Of a DNA stretch of 64,000 nucleotides, positions 8,755 through 16,799 are shown piece after piece. The DNA is taken from positions 243,501 through 307,500 of the forward strand of contig JAFLCU010000002.1 in NCBI GenBank assembly GCA_017303355.1. The letters run 5' to 3'. The position numbers and the translations under genes were made by a program. The first letter of the stretch is position 1. Every line of letters starts with the position of its first letter. Below the pieces are notes generated by a model. The model was not told the origin of the DNA and did no database searches. It saw only the letters and a list, made by a program, of their open reading frames with translations. This DNA is from Caulobacterales bacterium (GTDB lineage Bacteria; Pseudomonadota; Alphaproteobacteria; Caulobacterales; Aquidulcibacteraceae).

Positions 8755-8913
8755 CTTTCAAAATTGAACGCCTGTTCGGCGGGGTCGTGGGCGGCGTCCG
8801 CGCTGAGAACGTCGTGCCCGTGGATTGGTTCCTGCGATTTGATCCTCCGGACTTGATCGGACGCAAACGCAGGTTGCGCCGCGCGCGACAGAGTGGGCCC
8901 AAAGGAGCCCGCT

Positions 8914-9738
8914 ATGCTGAACTCCATCATTGCCGTGGCCTCGGGCGGCGCCGAGGATGGCGAATTGCTGAATGTGGCCGGCGCGCTTGCCGCGCGTCTC
9001 CAAGCGCAGGTTCGCGTGATCCCGGCATTCCCCGACCCGGCCGCTGATCTTATCTATTATGGCGCGGCGCTCGGTACGGCCCTGCCTGAGGCGGCGCTTG
9101 AACGCGTGACCGCCGCCGAGCGTGAGAAACAGAAAGCGATCGAGCAAAAGGTGGGTGCGGTCGCGGCGGCCAAGAACGCGCAATTCGTCGTCGATAAGCG
9201 CGAGTTCGCGCCGGCGGCCGCGACCACAAGCGCGGTTGTGCTGGCCGACCTCGCGATGGTGCACGGCGTGAACGCGCGCGGCGGCTTGGCGGGGCTCTTT
9301 GCCGAGACGCTCATCACGGCGCAATCGCCCTGCTTGCTGATCAATTCCGCCAATGAACGTTTCGACACCGTCGCCATCGCCTGGGATGGCAGTGCACAGG
9401 CTGGCCGCGCCGTGCGCGCCGCCGTGCCGATCCTGCGGCTTGCGTCACGCGTGCTGGTATTCAGCAATATCGATGACGCCGCATCGCCAGCTGGCGCCGC
9501 GAGCCCGGCGCGGCTGAGCGAGTATCTTCAACGCTGTGGCGTCCGCAATGTCGCGTCGCGCGAGCTTCGTGGCGAGCACGTCGCCGCGTCTCTGCTTGAA
9601 GCCACGCGCGCCGAGGCTTGCGATTTGCTCGTCTCGGGCGCTTATGGACGGCCTCGTCTCTATGAAATGGTGCTCGGCGGCACCACGCGGGCGTTGGTGC
9701 ATACGGCCGAGGCGCCCCATCTTCTGCTCGCGCATTAG
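8914..9738 (+). CDS. Universal stress protein, two-domain
   Basis: Cytoplasmic UspA-superfamily protein of 274 residues with two Usp folds. The C-terminal domain keeps the ATP-binding signature G-x2-G-x9-G-G-T (GAYGRPR followed by GGTT near residues 237-253). The N-terminal domain lacks an obvious one and looks degenerate. The ATG at 8914 is preceded by AAAGGAG at 7-base spacing; an in-frame GTG at 8893 has no ribosome binding site. A second Usp gene follows after nine bases, so the two are probably co-transcribed. Such proteins respond to metabolic, oxygen or metal stress; which stress applies here is not visible. Confidence 0.88.
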   Translation: MLNSIIAVASGGAEDGELLNVAGALAARLQAQVRVIPAFPDPAADLIYYGAALGTALPEAALERVTAAEREKQKAIEQKVGAVAAAKNAQFVVDKREFAPAAATTSAVVLADLAMVHGVNARGGLAGLFAETLITAQSPCLLINSANERFDTVAIAWDGSAQAGRAVRAAVPILRLASRVLVFSNIDDAASPAGAASPARLSEYLQRCGVRNVASRELRGEHVAASLLEATRAEACDLLVSGAYGRPRLYEMVLGGTTRALVHTAEAPHLLLAH

Positions 9739-9747
9739 GAGCGGCGT

Positions 9748-10584
9748 ATGGCGTACAAGGATATTCTGACGCCGGTGATAACCTTGGAGGCGGACGAGGC
9801 CGCGCTTGTCGCCGCCGGCGAGATCGCACGCGCGTTTGACACTCACGCGACGGCGTTGGTGGTCGCGGTTCACCTGGCGTCGGCCTTCGCCGACGATCAG
9901 CGGCCGTTCTCCGAAGTGCTCGCGGATCTGGCGCGCGGCTCCAGGCATGAAGCGGCGCTTGAGCGCGCCAAGATCATCGATTGGCTGGACGCCGCCCTGC
10001 ACGATTTTGAGATCCGCGATCTCACCGTGGAGGCGGCCTTGGAGCGCCACGAAGTGCTCGCGCATGCGCGCGTCACCGATCTCGTCGTAATGGCGCGCGC
10101 AGCTACGCACGCACACGCGCGCCGGGCGCTGATCGAGCAGGTCTTGTTCGATGCCGGCCGGCCGCTTCTGCTTGTGCCGGGTGCGTTCAAGAAGCCGCGG
10201 CAATGGACGCGCGCCTTGATCGGCTGGAATGCGAAGGCGCAATCGATGCGCGCGGTGAGCGCCGCGCTGCCGTTGCTGAAGCGCGCCGAAGCCGTTGCGG
10301 TGGCCACGGTTGATGCGACGCCCAGTCCAACCGGGCACGCGCAAGCGCCGGGGCGCGAATTGGCGGCCTATCTTGCGCGTCACGGCGTGCGGGTGGAGGT
10401 GCGCAATATCGACAGTATGGGACGCAGCGACGCGCGCGCGCTGTTGGACGAAGCGCAGGGCTTTGGCGCCGACATGCTCGTGCTGGGCGCCTACGGCCAC
10501 TCGCGCGCGCAGGAATTTGTTTTCGGCGGCGTCACGCGGGAGCTGATGGCGGCCTCGCCCTTGCCGTTGTTCTTGATGCATTAG
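9748..10584 (+). CDS. Universal stress protein, two-domain (paralogue)
   Basis: Second UspA-family protein, 278 residues, arranged like its upstream neighbour: a divergent N-terminal Usp fold and a C-terminal fold with a complete nucleotide-binding signature (GAYGHSR followed by GGVT near 246-262). It starts after an AGGAG at the end of the preceding gene. The two proteins share layout but have diverged strongly in sequence, which suggests an old duplication. It lies next to the copper module and may be part of a wider stress island, an inference from position only. Confidence 0.88.
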   Translation: MAYKDILTPVITLEADEAALVAAGEIARAFDTHATALVVAVHLASAFADDQRPFSEVLADLARGSRHEAALERAKIIDWLDAALHDFEIRDLTVEAALERHEVLAHARVTDLVVMARAATHAHARRALIEQVLFDAGRPLLLVPGAFKKPRQWTRALIGWNAKAQSMRAVSAALPLLKRAEAVAVATVDATPSPTGHAQAPGRELAAYLARHGVRVEVRNIDSMGRSDARALLDEAQGFGADMLVLGAYGHSRAQEFVFGGVTRELMAASPLPLFLMH

Positions 10585-10733
10585 AACCCGCACGAGATAT
10601 TCCAGCGCGGCGACGACAAGCATCGGCAGGCGGCGTTGAAGGCGGCTGCGAGCGTATCGAAGCGAGATCGCGCGCGGCGCCCGTCGCCTAACGCATTGTC
10701 CGGCGACTTGACCGCTTACGCGCGGGCGCGCGA

Positions 10734-11156
10734 CTAGGCGGGCGGGCGCTTGCGCGCCGATTTCTTCATCGTCGCCGCGGCGAAATCGTCGAGGATCGGG
10801 CAATCCGAGCGCTCATCGCCATGGCAATGGTCGGCGAGCGTCTTCAAGGTCCGCACCACCGCGCGCATTTCGCGCATGCGCCGTTCCAGATCTTCAATGT
10901 GTTGGGAGGCGAGGCGTTTGACCTCGCGCGACGGGCGCTTGCGGTCGCGCCAGAGCGCGAGCAGGCTCGACGCTTCATCCAGCGAGAACCCCAGATCGCG
11001 CGTGCGGCGGATGAATTGCAGCACGCTGACATCGCTCTCGTCATAATCGCGATAACCGTTGGCGCGGCGCGACGCTTTGATGAGGCCGATTTCCTCGTAA
11101 TAGCGGATCATCTTGGCCGACACGCCGGAGCGTTTTGCTGCGTCTCCAATATTCAT
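10734..11156 (-). CDS. cueR: CueR-type copper-responsive MerR regulator
   Basis: MerR-family activator of 140 residues. The N-terminal winged helix begins [20 protein letters not shown], a long dimerisation helix spans about 75-108, and the metal loop holds two cysteines, [11 protein letters not shown] near residues 113-121. This matches the Cys pair (spaced by 7) that binds Cu(I) in E. coli CueR. It is divergent from the copper ATPase and the 19-bp-spaced promoter with a perfect dyad lies between them, so it very probably activates copper export. The last residues are basic (KKSARKR). Confidence 0.93.
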   Translation of the reverse strand: MNIGDAAKRSGVSAKMIRYYEEIGLIKASRRANGYRDYDESDVSVLQFIRRTRDLGFSLDEASSLLALWRDRKRPSREVKRLASQHIEDLERRMREMRAVVRTLKTLADHCHGDERSDCPILDDFAAATMKKSARKRPPA

Positions 11157-11186
11157 GTGGCTCTGTTTGCTCCGGTTTTTGCGCGC

Positions 11187-11217
11187 TTGACCTTCCCATT
11201 ATGGGAAGGATTAGGCT
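11187..11217 (+). promoter_or_regulatory. CueR-type operator/promoter of the copper operon
   Basis: A -35 hexamer TTGACC (11187-11192) and a -10 hexamer TAGGCT (11212-11217) are separated by 19 bp, the over-long spacer typical of MerR-family promoters. A perfect 7-bp dyad CCTTCCC-ATTAT-GGGAAGG (11191-11209) is centred in the spacer, and its half-site matches the ACCTTCC of known CueR/copA operators. It directs transcription to the right, toward the P-type ATPase, with the start expected near 11224. Confidence 0.9.
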
Positions 11218-11266
11218 TGCTCGCAAGATCACAGAGAAGGCGCACGGCTTCCGTGCGGTAACATCC

Positions 11267-13645
11267 ATGCCATCGCGCCATTCACATATGGGCCCTCACG
11301 ACCACGGTTACGCCGCCATGACGGCGGCGACGCACACCGACCCCGTGTGCGGCATGAAGGTCAGCGCCGACACGCCGCACCGTGCCGGCCACGAAGGCGA
11401 GGACGTTCTTTTCTGCAGCGCCGGCTGCAAGACGAAGTTTGCTGATAATCCAGCCAAGTACGTGCGCGAGGGCCACGCGTATCATGGCCGTGCGGCTCAT
11501 GGTGGTCCGCCTGTCGATCCTGCAATTGTGCGGGCGGGTTCAAAATGGACCTGCCCAATGCATCCCGAGATCGTGCGCGACGGGCCCGGTTCGTGCCCGA
11601 TCTGTGGCATGGCGCTCGAACCGATGATGCCGAGCGCGGACGCTGGGCCCAATCCTGAACTGATCGATATGACGCGTCGTTTCTGGATTGGCGCAGCACT
11701 CGCGCTGCCGGTGCTGGCGCTCGAAATGGGCCGACATTTCTTCGGAATCGATAATTTCGCACCACCGACTTGGAACGGTTGGCTGCAATTCTTTTTGGCG
11801 ACGCCGGTCGTGTTGTGGGCCGGGTGGCCCTTCTTCGAGCGCGGCTATCAGTCCTTGAAGACGCGCAATCTGAACATGTTCACCTTGATCGCGCTGGGGA
11901 CAGGCGTTGCCTGGATCTATAGCGTCGTTGCGCTCTTTGCACCGTCGGCGTTTCCGCCGGCCTTCCGCGATCATCACGGTCTGGTCGCGGTCTATTTCGA
12001 AGCCGCGGCCGTAATCACGGTCTTAGTGCTGCTCGGCCAAGTGCTCGAACTGCAAGCGCGTGAGCGCACGGGCGGCGCCATCCGCGCGCTCTTGGACCTC
12101 GCGCCCAAGACCGCGCGGCGCATCCGCGATGGCGGCGAGGAAGAAGTCACGCTCGACCAGATCATGGTGGGTGATCGCTTGCGTGTGCGCCCGGGAGAGA
12201 AGATCCCGGTTGACGGTGTCGTCGCTGAAGGCCGCTCCAGCATCGATGAGTCCATGGTCACCGGCGAATCCATGCCGGTGACGCGTAAAACGGGCGAGCG
12301 CGTCATCGGCGGTACGCTCAACCAAACCGGCGCACTCGTCATCGAGACCGAACGCATCGGCGCCGACACCATGCTCTCCCGCATCGTCCAGATGGTGGCT
12401 GACGCCCAGCGTTCGCGCGCGCCGATACAGCGCTTGGCCGACCGCGTTGCGGGATATTTCGTGCCTGCCGTGATTGGCGTCGCCATTATCGCACTCACCG
12501 CCTGGTGGATTTTCGGCCCATCGCCCGCGTTCTCTTACGGGCTGATCGCGGCCGTCTCTGTGTTGATCATTGCGTGTCCGTGTGCGCTGGGCTTGGCGAC
12601 GCCGATGTCGATCATGGCCGGCGTCGGACGCGGCGCGCGCGCCGGCGTCCTCATTAAGAACGCCGAAGCCCTGGAACGCTTCGAAAAGGTCGACACGCTT
12701 GTTCTCGACAAGACCGGCACGCTGACCGAAGGCAAGCCCGCCGTCGTCGCTATCGAAGTCGCGCAAGGCTTTGAGGAAGCCGTCGTGCTCACGCTCGCGG
12801 CGAGCCTCGAAAATCAGAGCGAGCATCCGCTCGCTCAAGCGATCGTTGAAGCAGCGCGAGCGCGCGGTCTGCAATTGGCTGAGGCGATAGACTTTGATTC
12901 ACCGACGGGCAAAGGCGTTGTCGGCCTCGTTGAAGGCAAAAAGATCGCGCTGGGCGCTGAGCGTTACATGCGCGAGCTTGGCGTCGTCACGAGCGCGCTC
13001 GAAGCGAAGGCCGAAAAACTGCGCGGCGAGGGCGTCACTGCGATCTATGTCAGCGCCAACAATGCCGTCGCCGCCGTGATCGGCATCGCCGATCCCGTAA
13101 AACAAACGACGCCAGCGGCGCTCGATCAGCTTCGCGCCCAGGGTCTTCGGCTGGTGATGCTGACTGGCGACAATCGCACCACGGCGGAAGCCGTCGCCAA
13201 GAAGCTCGGCATCACCGAGGTCGAGGCGGAAGTCCTGCCCGAGCACAAAGCCGATGTGGTGATGCGCTTGAAGAGCCAAGGTCGTGTCGTTGCGATGGCG
13301 GGCGATGGTGTGAATGACGCGCCGGCGCTTGCGGCGGCCGATGTTGGCATCGCCATGGGCGGAGGCGCCGACGTCGCCATTGAGAGCGCGGGCGTGACGC
13401 TGTTGCAGGGCGATCTCGTCGGCGTCGTGCGAGCATGCACCATCTCGCGCGCGGTCATGCGCAATATCCGGCAAAACCTCTTCTTCGCCTTCGCCTACAA
13501 TGTCGCGGGCGTGCCGATCGCGGCGGGCGTACTCTATCCGCTGACGGGGATGCTTCTGTCGCCGATGATCGCCGCGCTCGCCATGGCGCTATCGTCGGTC
13601 TCTGTCATCGCCAATTCGCTTCGGCTTGGCTCGCTCCGGGTATGA
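11267..13645 (+). CDS. copA: Copper-exporting P1B-type ATPase with YHS and HMBD N-terminal domains
   Basis: Inner-membrane pump expelling Cu(I) from the cytoplasm, about 792 residues. The N-terminus is His-rich ([10 protein letters not shown]). It is followed by a YHS domain (DPVCGM near 26-31, then CSAGCK), then a heavy-metal-binding domain WTCPMHPEI...[10 protein letters not shown]. It has no classical GMxCxxC HMA domain. The core is complete: the CPC metal site in IIACPCALG, phosphorylation motif DKTGT (Asp near 480), SEHPLAQ and GDGVNDAP. The start is uncertain: ATGs at 11267, 11288 and 11318 are all possible and none has a strong ribosome binding site. The start must lie downstream of the CueR promoter. 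Confidence 0.93.
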   Translation: MPSRHSHMGPHDHGYAAMTAATHTDPVCGMKVSADTPHRAGHEGEDVLFCSAGCKTKFADNPAKYVREGHAYHGRAAHGGPPVDPAIVRAGSKWTCPMHPEIVRDGPGSCPICGMALEPMMPSADAGPNPELIDMTRRFWIGAALALPVLALEMGRHFFGIDNFAPPTWNGWLQFFLATPVVLWAGWPFFERGYQSLKTRNLNMFTLIALGTGVAWIYSVVALFAPSAFPPAFRDHHGLVAVYFEAAAVITVLVLLGQVLELQARERTGGAIRALLDLAPKTARRIRDGGEEEVTLDQIMVGDRLRVRPGEKIPVDGVVAEGRSSIDESMVTGESMPVTRKTGERVIGGTLNQTGALVIETERIGADTMLSRIVQMVADAQRSRAPIQRLADRVAGYFVPAVIGVAIIALTAWWIFGPSPAFSYGLIAAVSVLIIACPCALGLATPMSIMAGVGRGARAGVLIKNAEALERFEKVDTLVLDKTGTLTEGKPAVVAIEVAQGFEEAVVLTLAASLENQSEHPLAQAIVEAARARGLQLAEAIDFDSPTGKGVVGLVEGKKIALGAERYMRELGVVTSALEAKAEKLRGEGVTAIYVSANNAVAAVIGIADPVKQTTPAALDQLRAQGLRLVMLTGDNRTTAEAVAKKLGITEVEAEVLPEHKADVVMRLKSQGRVVAMAGDGVNDAPALAAADVGIAMGGGADVAIESAGVTLLQGDLVGVVRACTISRAVMRNIRQNLFFAFAYNVAGVPIAAGVLYPLTGMLLSPMIAALAMALSSVSVIANSLRLGSLRV

Positions 13646-13763
13646 TGGCGATGCGCACCTTGTTTCCTCCACGGACGCCGCTTCTTTTGTCACTGCTTTT
13701 TCCGGCGCAGGGGTGCGGGAAAGCTCACGTTGGCGCGTAATACCCATGAACAGGAGACGATTC

Positions 13764-13835
13764 ATGAGAAAAAACCTGATACTCGCTTTTGCGGCAACGT
13801 TCGCGGCGAGCAATCTTATCTCGGCGCCGAAGTGA
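13764..13835 (+). CDS. Tiny ORF (23 aa), signal-peptide-like, possible remnant
   Basis: A short reading frame preceded by a good AGGAG (13752-13756) seven bases before its ATG. The product is only 23 residues, MRKN followed by a hydrophobic stretch ending SAPK. It looks like a bare signal peptide. Shifting by one base after about 13800 gives a further open stretch ending THGAGHMAF before a stop at about 13863, so it may be a small periplasmic copper protein broken by a frameshift, or a leader peptide for the oxidase gene. It lies within the copper operon between the ATPase and the oxidase. Low confidence. Confidence 0.35.
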   Translation: MRKNLILAFAATFAASNLISAPK

Positions 13836-13882
13836 CCCACGGCGCCGGCCACATGGCGTTTTGACGTTTGACAGGGACGGAA

Positions 13883-15613
13883 ATGTTTTCGCGACGCAGA
13901 TTATTGCACGGTGCAGGCGCCATCGGAGCGGGGCTCATGGCCGCGCGTGCGTTTCCCGCTTGGGCGCAGACGCATGCGCATGGGCTCGGCCCCACGCTGC
14001 CGATGCTTAGCGGCGAAGACATTGCCCTCAATGTCGCGCGCATGCACCTGAATGTCGAAGGCCGCCAAGGTCACGCGGTCGGCATCAATGGAACCGTGCC
14101 TGGCCCGCTCATTCGTCTGCGCGAAGGCCAAAACGTGCGGCTGACAGTCAACAATGCGCTCGATGAGGACACTTCGATCCATTGGCATGGCTTGATTCTG
14201 CCGTTCCAGATGGATGGCGTGCCGGGCGTCAGCTTTCCCGGCATTCGCCCAGGCGCGAGCTTCACCTACGAGTTTCCGGTCCGCCAATCGGGCACATATT
14301 GGTATCACTCGCATTCGGGGCTGCAGGAGCAGGAGGGCCATTACGGGCCCATCATTATCGACCCCGCCCATCACGATTCGATCGCTTATGACCGCGAGCA
14401 TGTGATCGTGCTCTCTGATTATAGCTTCCTCCATCCGCACACGATCTTCGCGCGTCTGAAACAAGAGCCCGGCCATTTCAACATGCAGCGCGAGACGATT
14501 GCGGGCGCGCTGAGCGGCCGCGATCCGTCGTTCTCCGATCAGATGGATTGGGCGGCGATGCGCATGGACCCGACCGACATCTCCGACGTGACAGGTTCGA
14601 CCTACACCTTCCTGATCAATGGCCATGGGCCCGCCGACAATTGGACCGCGCTCTTTCAACCCGGCGAGCGCGTGCGGCTTCGCTTCATCAACGCCGCGGC
14701 GATGACCATCTTCAACGTGCGCATCCCGGGCCTGCCGCTCACGATCGTGCAGGCCGACGGTCAGCACGTGAAGCCAGTCGAGGTCGATGAGTTTCAAATC
14801 TCGGTGGCGGAAACCTACGACGTGATTGTCGAGCCGCGTGAAGACCACGCGTTCACTCTGGTCGCTGAAGCCGTTGATCGCTCAGGCATGGGTCGCGCGA
14901 CGCTTGCGCCGCGTGCGGGAATGAGCGGCGAAATCCCGTCGCTGCGCGCGCGGCCGCGTTCGACCATGCGCGACATGGGCATGGACATGTCAGCCATGAC
15001 CATGGCCTGGCCCGGCACGGAAAGCGCCGTCGAGGGCGGCATGGATCACGGCGACATGTCGATGCGCGACGGCGCCAACGCACCACAAGTGCGCATGGGG
15101 CCAGGCGTGCAATCGATCGCGCCGATGCCGGTCGATCGCTTGGGCGATCGCGGGCAGGGTCTCGAAGACGTCAATCACCGTGTCTTAGTTTACACCGATC
15201 TTGAAGCGCTGGACGCCAATCCGGATACGCGCGCGCCGAGCCGATCGCTGGAGCTTCACCTCACCGGCAACATGGAACGCTTCATGTGGTCGTTCGATGG
15301 CGAGCGCTTCAGCGAAGTGACCGCACCCATACCGTTCAGGCGCGACGAGCGCGTGCGCATCACGCTCGTCAATGACAGCATGATGGCGCACCCCATCCAT
15401 CTGCACGGTCATTTCTTCGAATTGCTAACGGGACCGGATGGCAAGCGCCCGCGCAAGCACACGGTCAATGTGCTGCCTGGCGGCAAAGTGACGTTCGATC
15501 TGACGGCGGACGCGCCCGGGGACTGGGCGTTTCACTGCCATCTTCTCTATCACATGCATGCCGGCATGTTCCGCGTCGTTACCGTGCGTCCGCTCGACGA
15601 GACGCGCTCATGA
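13883..15613 (+). CDS. Copper-resistance multicopper oxidase (CopA/PcoA type)
   Basis: Periplasmic oxidase of about 576 residues, expected to oxidise Cu(I) to less toxic Cu(II). A Tat signal starts the protein (SRRRLLHGAGAIG, cleavage near AWAQ). Copper ligands are in place: HWHG in the first cupredoxin domain, HSHSG after it, and in the last domain HPIHLHGHF and HCHLLYHMHAGM, which supply the type 1 Cys and the trinuclear site. A Met-rich segment (MRDMGMDMSAMTM and MDHGDMSM) before the last domain fits copper binding. The ATG follows AGGGACGGA; a TTG 15 bases upstream is less likely. Its TGA overlaps the copB ATG. Confidence 0.93.
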   Translation: MFSRRRLLHGAGAIGAGLMAARAFPAWAQTHAHGLGPTLPMLSGEDIALNVARMHLNVEGRQGHAVGINGTVPGPLIRLREGQNVRLTVNNALDEDTSIHWHGLILPFQMDGVPGVSFPGIRPGASFTYEFPVRQSGTYWYHSHSGLQEQEGHYGPIIIDPAHHDSIAYDREHVIVLSDYSFLHPHTIFARLKQEPGHFNMQRETIAGALSGRDPSFSDQMDWAAMRMDPTDISDVTGSTYTFLINGHGPADNWTALFQPGERVRLRFINAAAMTIFNVRIPGLPLTIVQADGQHVKPVEVDEFQISVAETYDVIVEPREDHAFTLVAEAVDRSGMGRATLAPRAGMSGEIPSLRARPRSTMRDMGMDMSAMTMAWPGTESAVEGGMDHGDMSMRDGANAPQVRMGPGVQSIAPMPVDRLGDRGQGLEDVNHRVLVYTDLEALDANPDTRAPSRSLELHLTGNMERFMWSFDGERFSEVTAPIPFRRDERVRITLVNDSMMAHPIHLHGHFFELLTGPDGKRPRKHTVNVLPGGKVTFDLTADAPGDWAFHCHLLYHMHAGMFRVVTVRPLDETRS

Positions 15614-16560
15614 ACTGGCGCTTTCTCTTCGCCTTCGCCGCGCCTTTGGTGTTTGCCTCGCCTGTGTTCGCGCAGAGCGATCCGCCGGCCACGCAAATGA
15701 CCTGGCCGACCGCGCCGCCGCGGGAAACGCCCGAGCAAGGCGCGGTCGATCATTCGCGAATGGACCACGGTGTGATGCATCATGCGCAGATGGATCACCG
15801 CGCAGCAGAAGCAACCGACGAGGTCGGCAACGAGCCGGCTCCGGATGCGCCGACGGATCACGCCGCCGAGCGCTTTTATGGCGCTGAGGAGATGGCCACG
15901 GCGCGCGCCCAGCTTCGGCGCGAGCATGGCGGCGTCGTCGTTTCTTCGCTGATGGTTGACCGCGTCGAGTTGGCGTTCGCCGATGATGAAACCGTCTTTC
16001 AGTGGGAAGGCGAGGGCTGGATCGGCGGTGATCTCAACCGCTTCGTGTTCAAGACAGAGGGCGAAGCGACGGAAGACGATGTCGAAGGCGCGGAGGTGCA
16101 GGCGCTCTATTCGCGTGCGATCGGGCCGTACTTCGACCTGCAAACAGGCGTCCGCTATGACATAGAGCCCAGTCCCAACCGCGCCTACGCCGTGATCGGC
16201 TTTGAGGGTGTTGCGCCTTATTGGTTTGAGACCACAGGGGCGCTCTTTGTCTCCGACGAAGGCGACGTCAGTGCGCGCCTGGAGGGTTCCTACGATGCGC
16301 GCCTCACCCAGCGGCTCATTCTGCAGCCGCACGCCGAGATCAGCGTCTCAGCAGAAGATGTTCCAGAGCTTAGGCGCGGATCGGGCTTCACAGATGCGGA
16401 GTTTGGGTTGCGCCTGCGCTATGACATCACCCGCGTCTTCGCGCCCTATGTCGGCATTTCGTACGAGACCAGATTCGGCGACACCGCCGATTATGCGCGC
16501 GCCGACGGCGAGGATGTGAGCGAGACGCGTTTGGTGGTGGGTCTCCGCACGCGGTTTTAG
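15610..16560 (+). CDS. copB: Copper resistance protein B (outer membrane)
   Basis: 316-residue CopB/PcoB family protein. Signal peptide (about 1-22, ending VFAQ), then a His/Met-rich metal-binding linker (DHSRMDHGVMHHAQMDH, about residues 52-68), then an outer-membrane beta-barrel domain from about 100 to the end with the typical alternating strands and a C-terminal Phe (TRF). The start overlaps the oxidase stop (ATGA), so the two are translationally coupled. It is thought to sequester or transport copper at the outer membrane. Last gene of the copper operon. Confidence 0.92.
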   Translation: MNWRFLFAFAAPLVFASPVFAQSDPPATQMTWPTAPPRETPEQGAVDHSRMDHGVMHHAQMDHRAAEATDEVGNEPAPDAPTDHAAERFYGAEEMATARAQLRREHGGVVVSSLMVDRVELAFADDETVFQWEGEGWIGGDLNRFVFKTEGEATEDDVEGAEVQALYSRAIGPYFDLQTGVRYDIEPSPNRAYAVIGFEGVAPYWFETTGALFVSDEGDVSARLEGSYDARLTQRLILQPHAEISVSAEDVPELRRGSGFTDAEFGLRLRYDITRVFAPYVGISYETRFGDTADYARADGEDVSETRLVVGLRTRF

Positions 16561-16673
16561 CGGCGCGATGAACGTTGAGCCCCGATCACGCCCGCATTGC
16601 GCTCGCTTGGCTCGCGAGGCAACGGCGAGGCAAAACCTTGAGCGGGAAATGGAGGTGAAAGGCGCTGGAAGGT

Positions 16674-16747
16674 TGGAGCGGGCGGCGGGAATCGAACCCG
16701 CACGAGAAGCTTGGGAAGCTTCCAGGCTACCACTACATCACGCCCGC
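16674..16747 (-). tRNA. tRNA-Gly (anticodon CCC)
   Basis: On the minus strand the sequence folds into a full cloverleaf. The acceptor stem GCGGGCG pairs with CGCCCGC. The anticodon stem GAAGC/GCTTC encloses the loop TTCCCAA with anticodon CCC. The T-arm GCGGG-TTCGATT-CCCGC is intact. The discriminator base is followed by an encoded CCA end (the complement of 16674-16676). Decodes GGG. It lies between copB and the TPR protein gene. Confidence 0.95.
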
Positions 16748-16799
16748 GCGGCGCCTCTCTTAGCGAAGTTCGCCACGGACCGCCAGTGTGGGCTGACAC

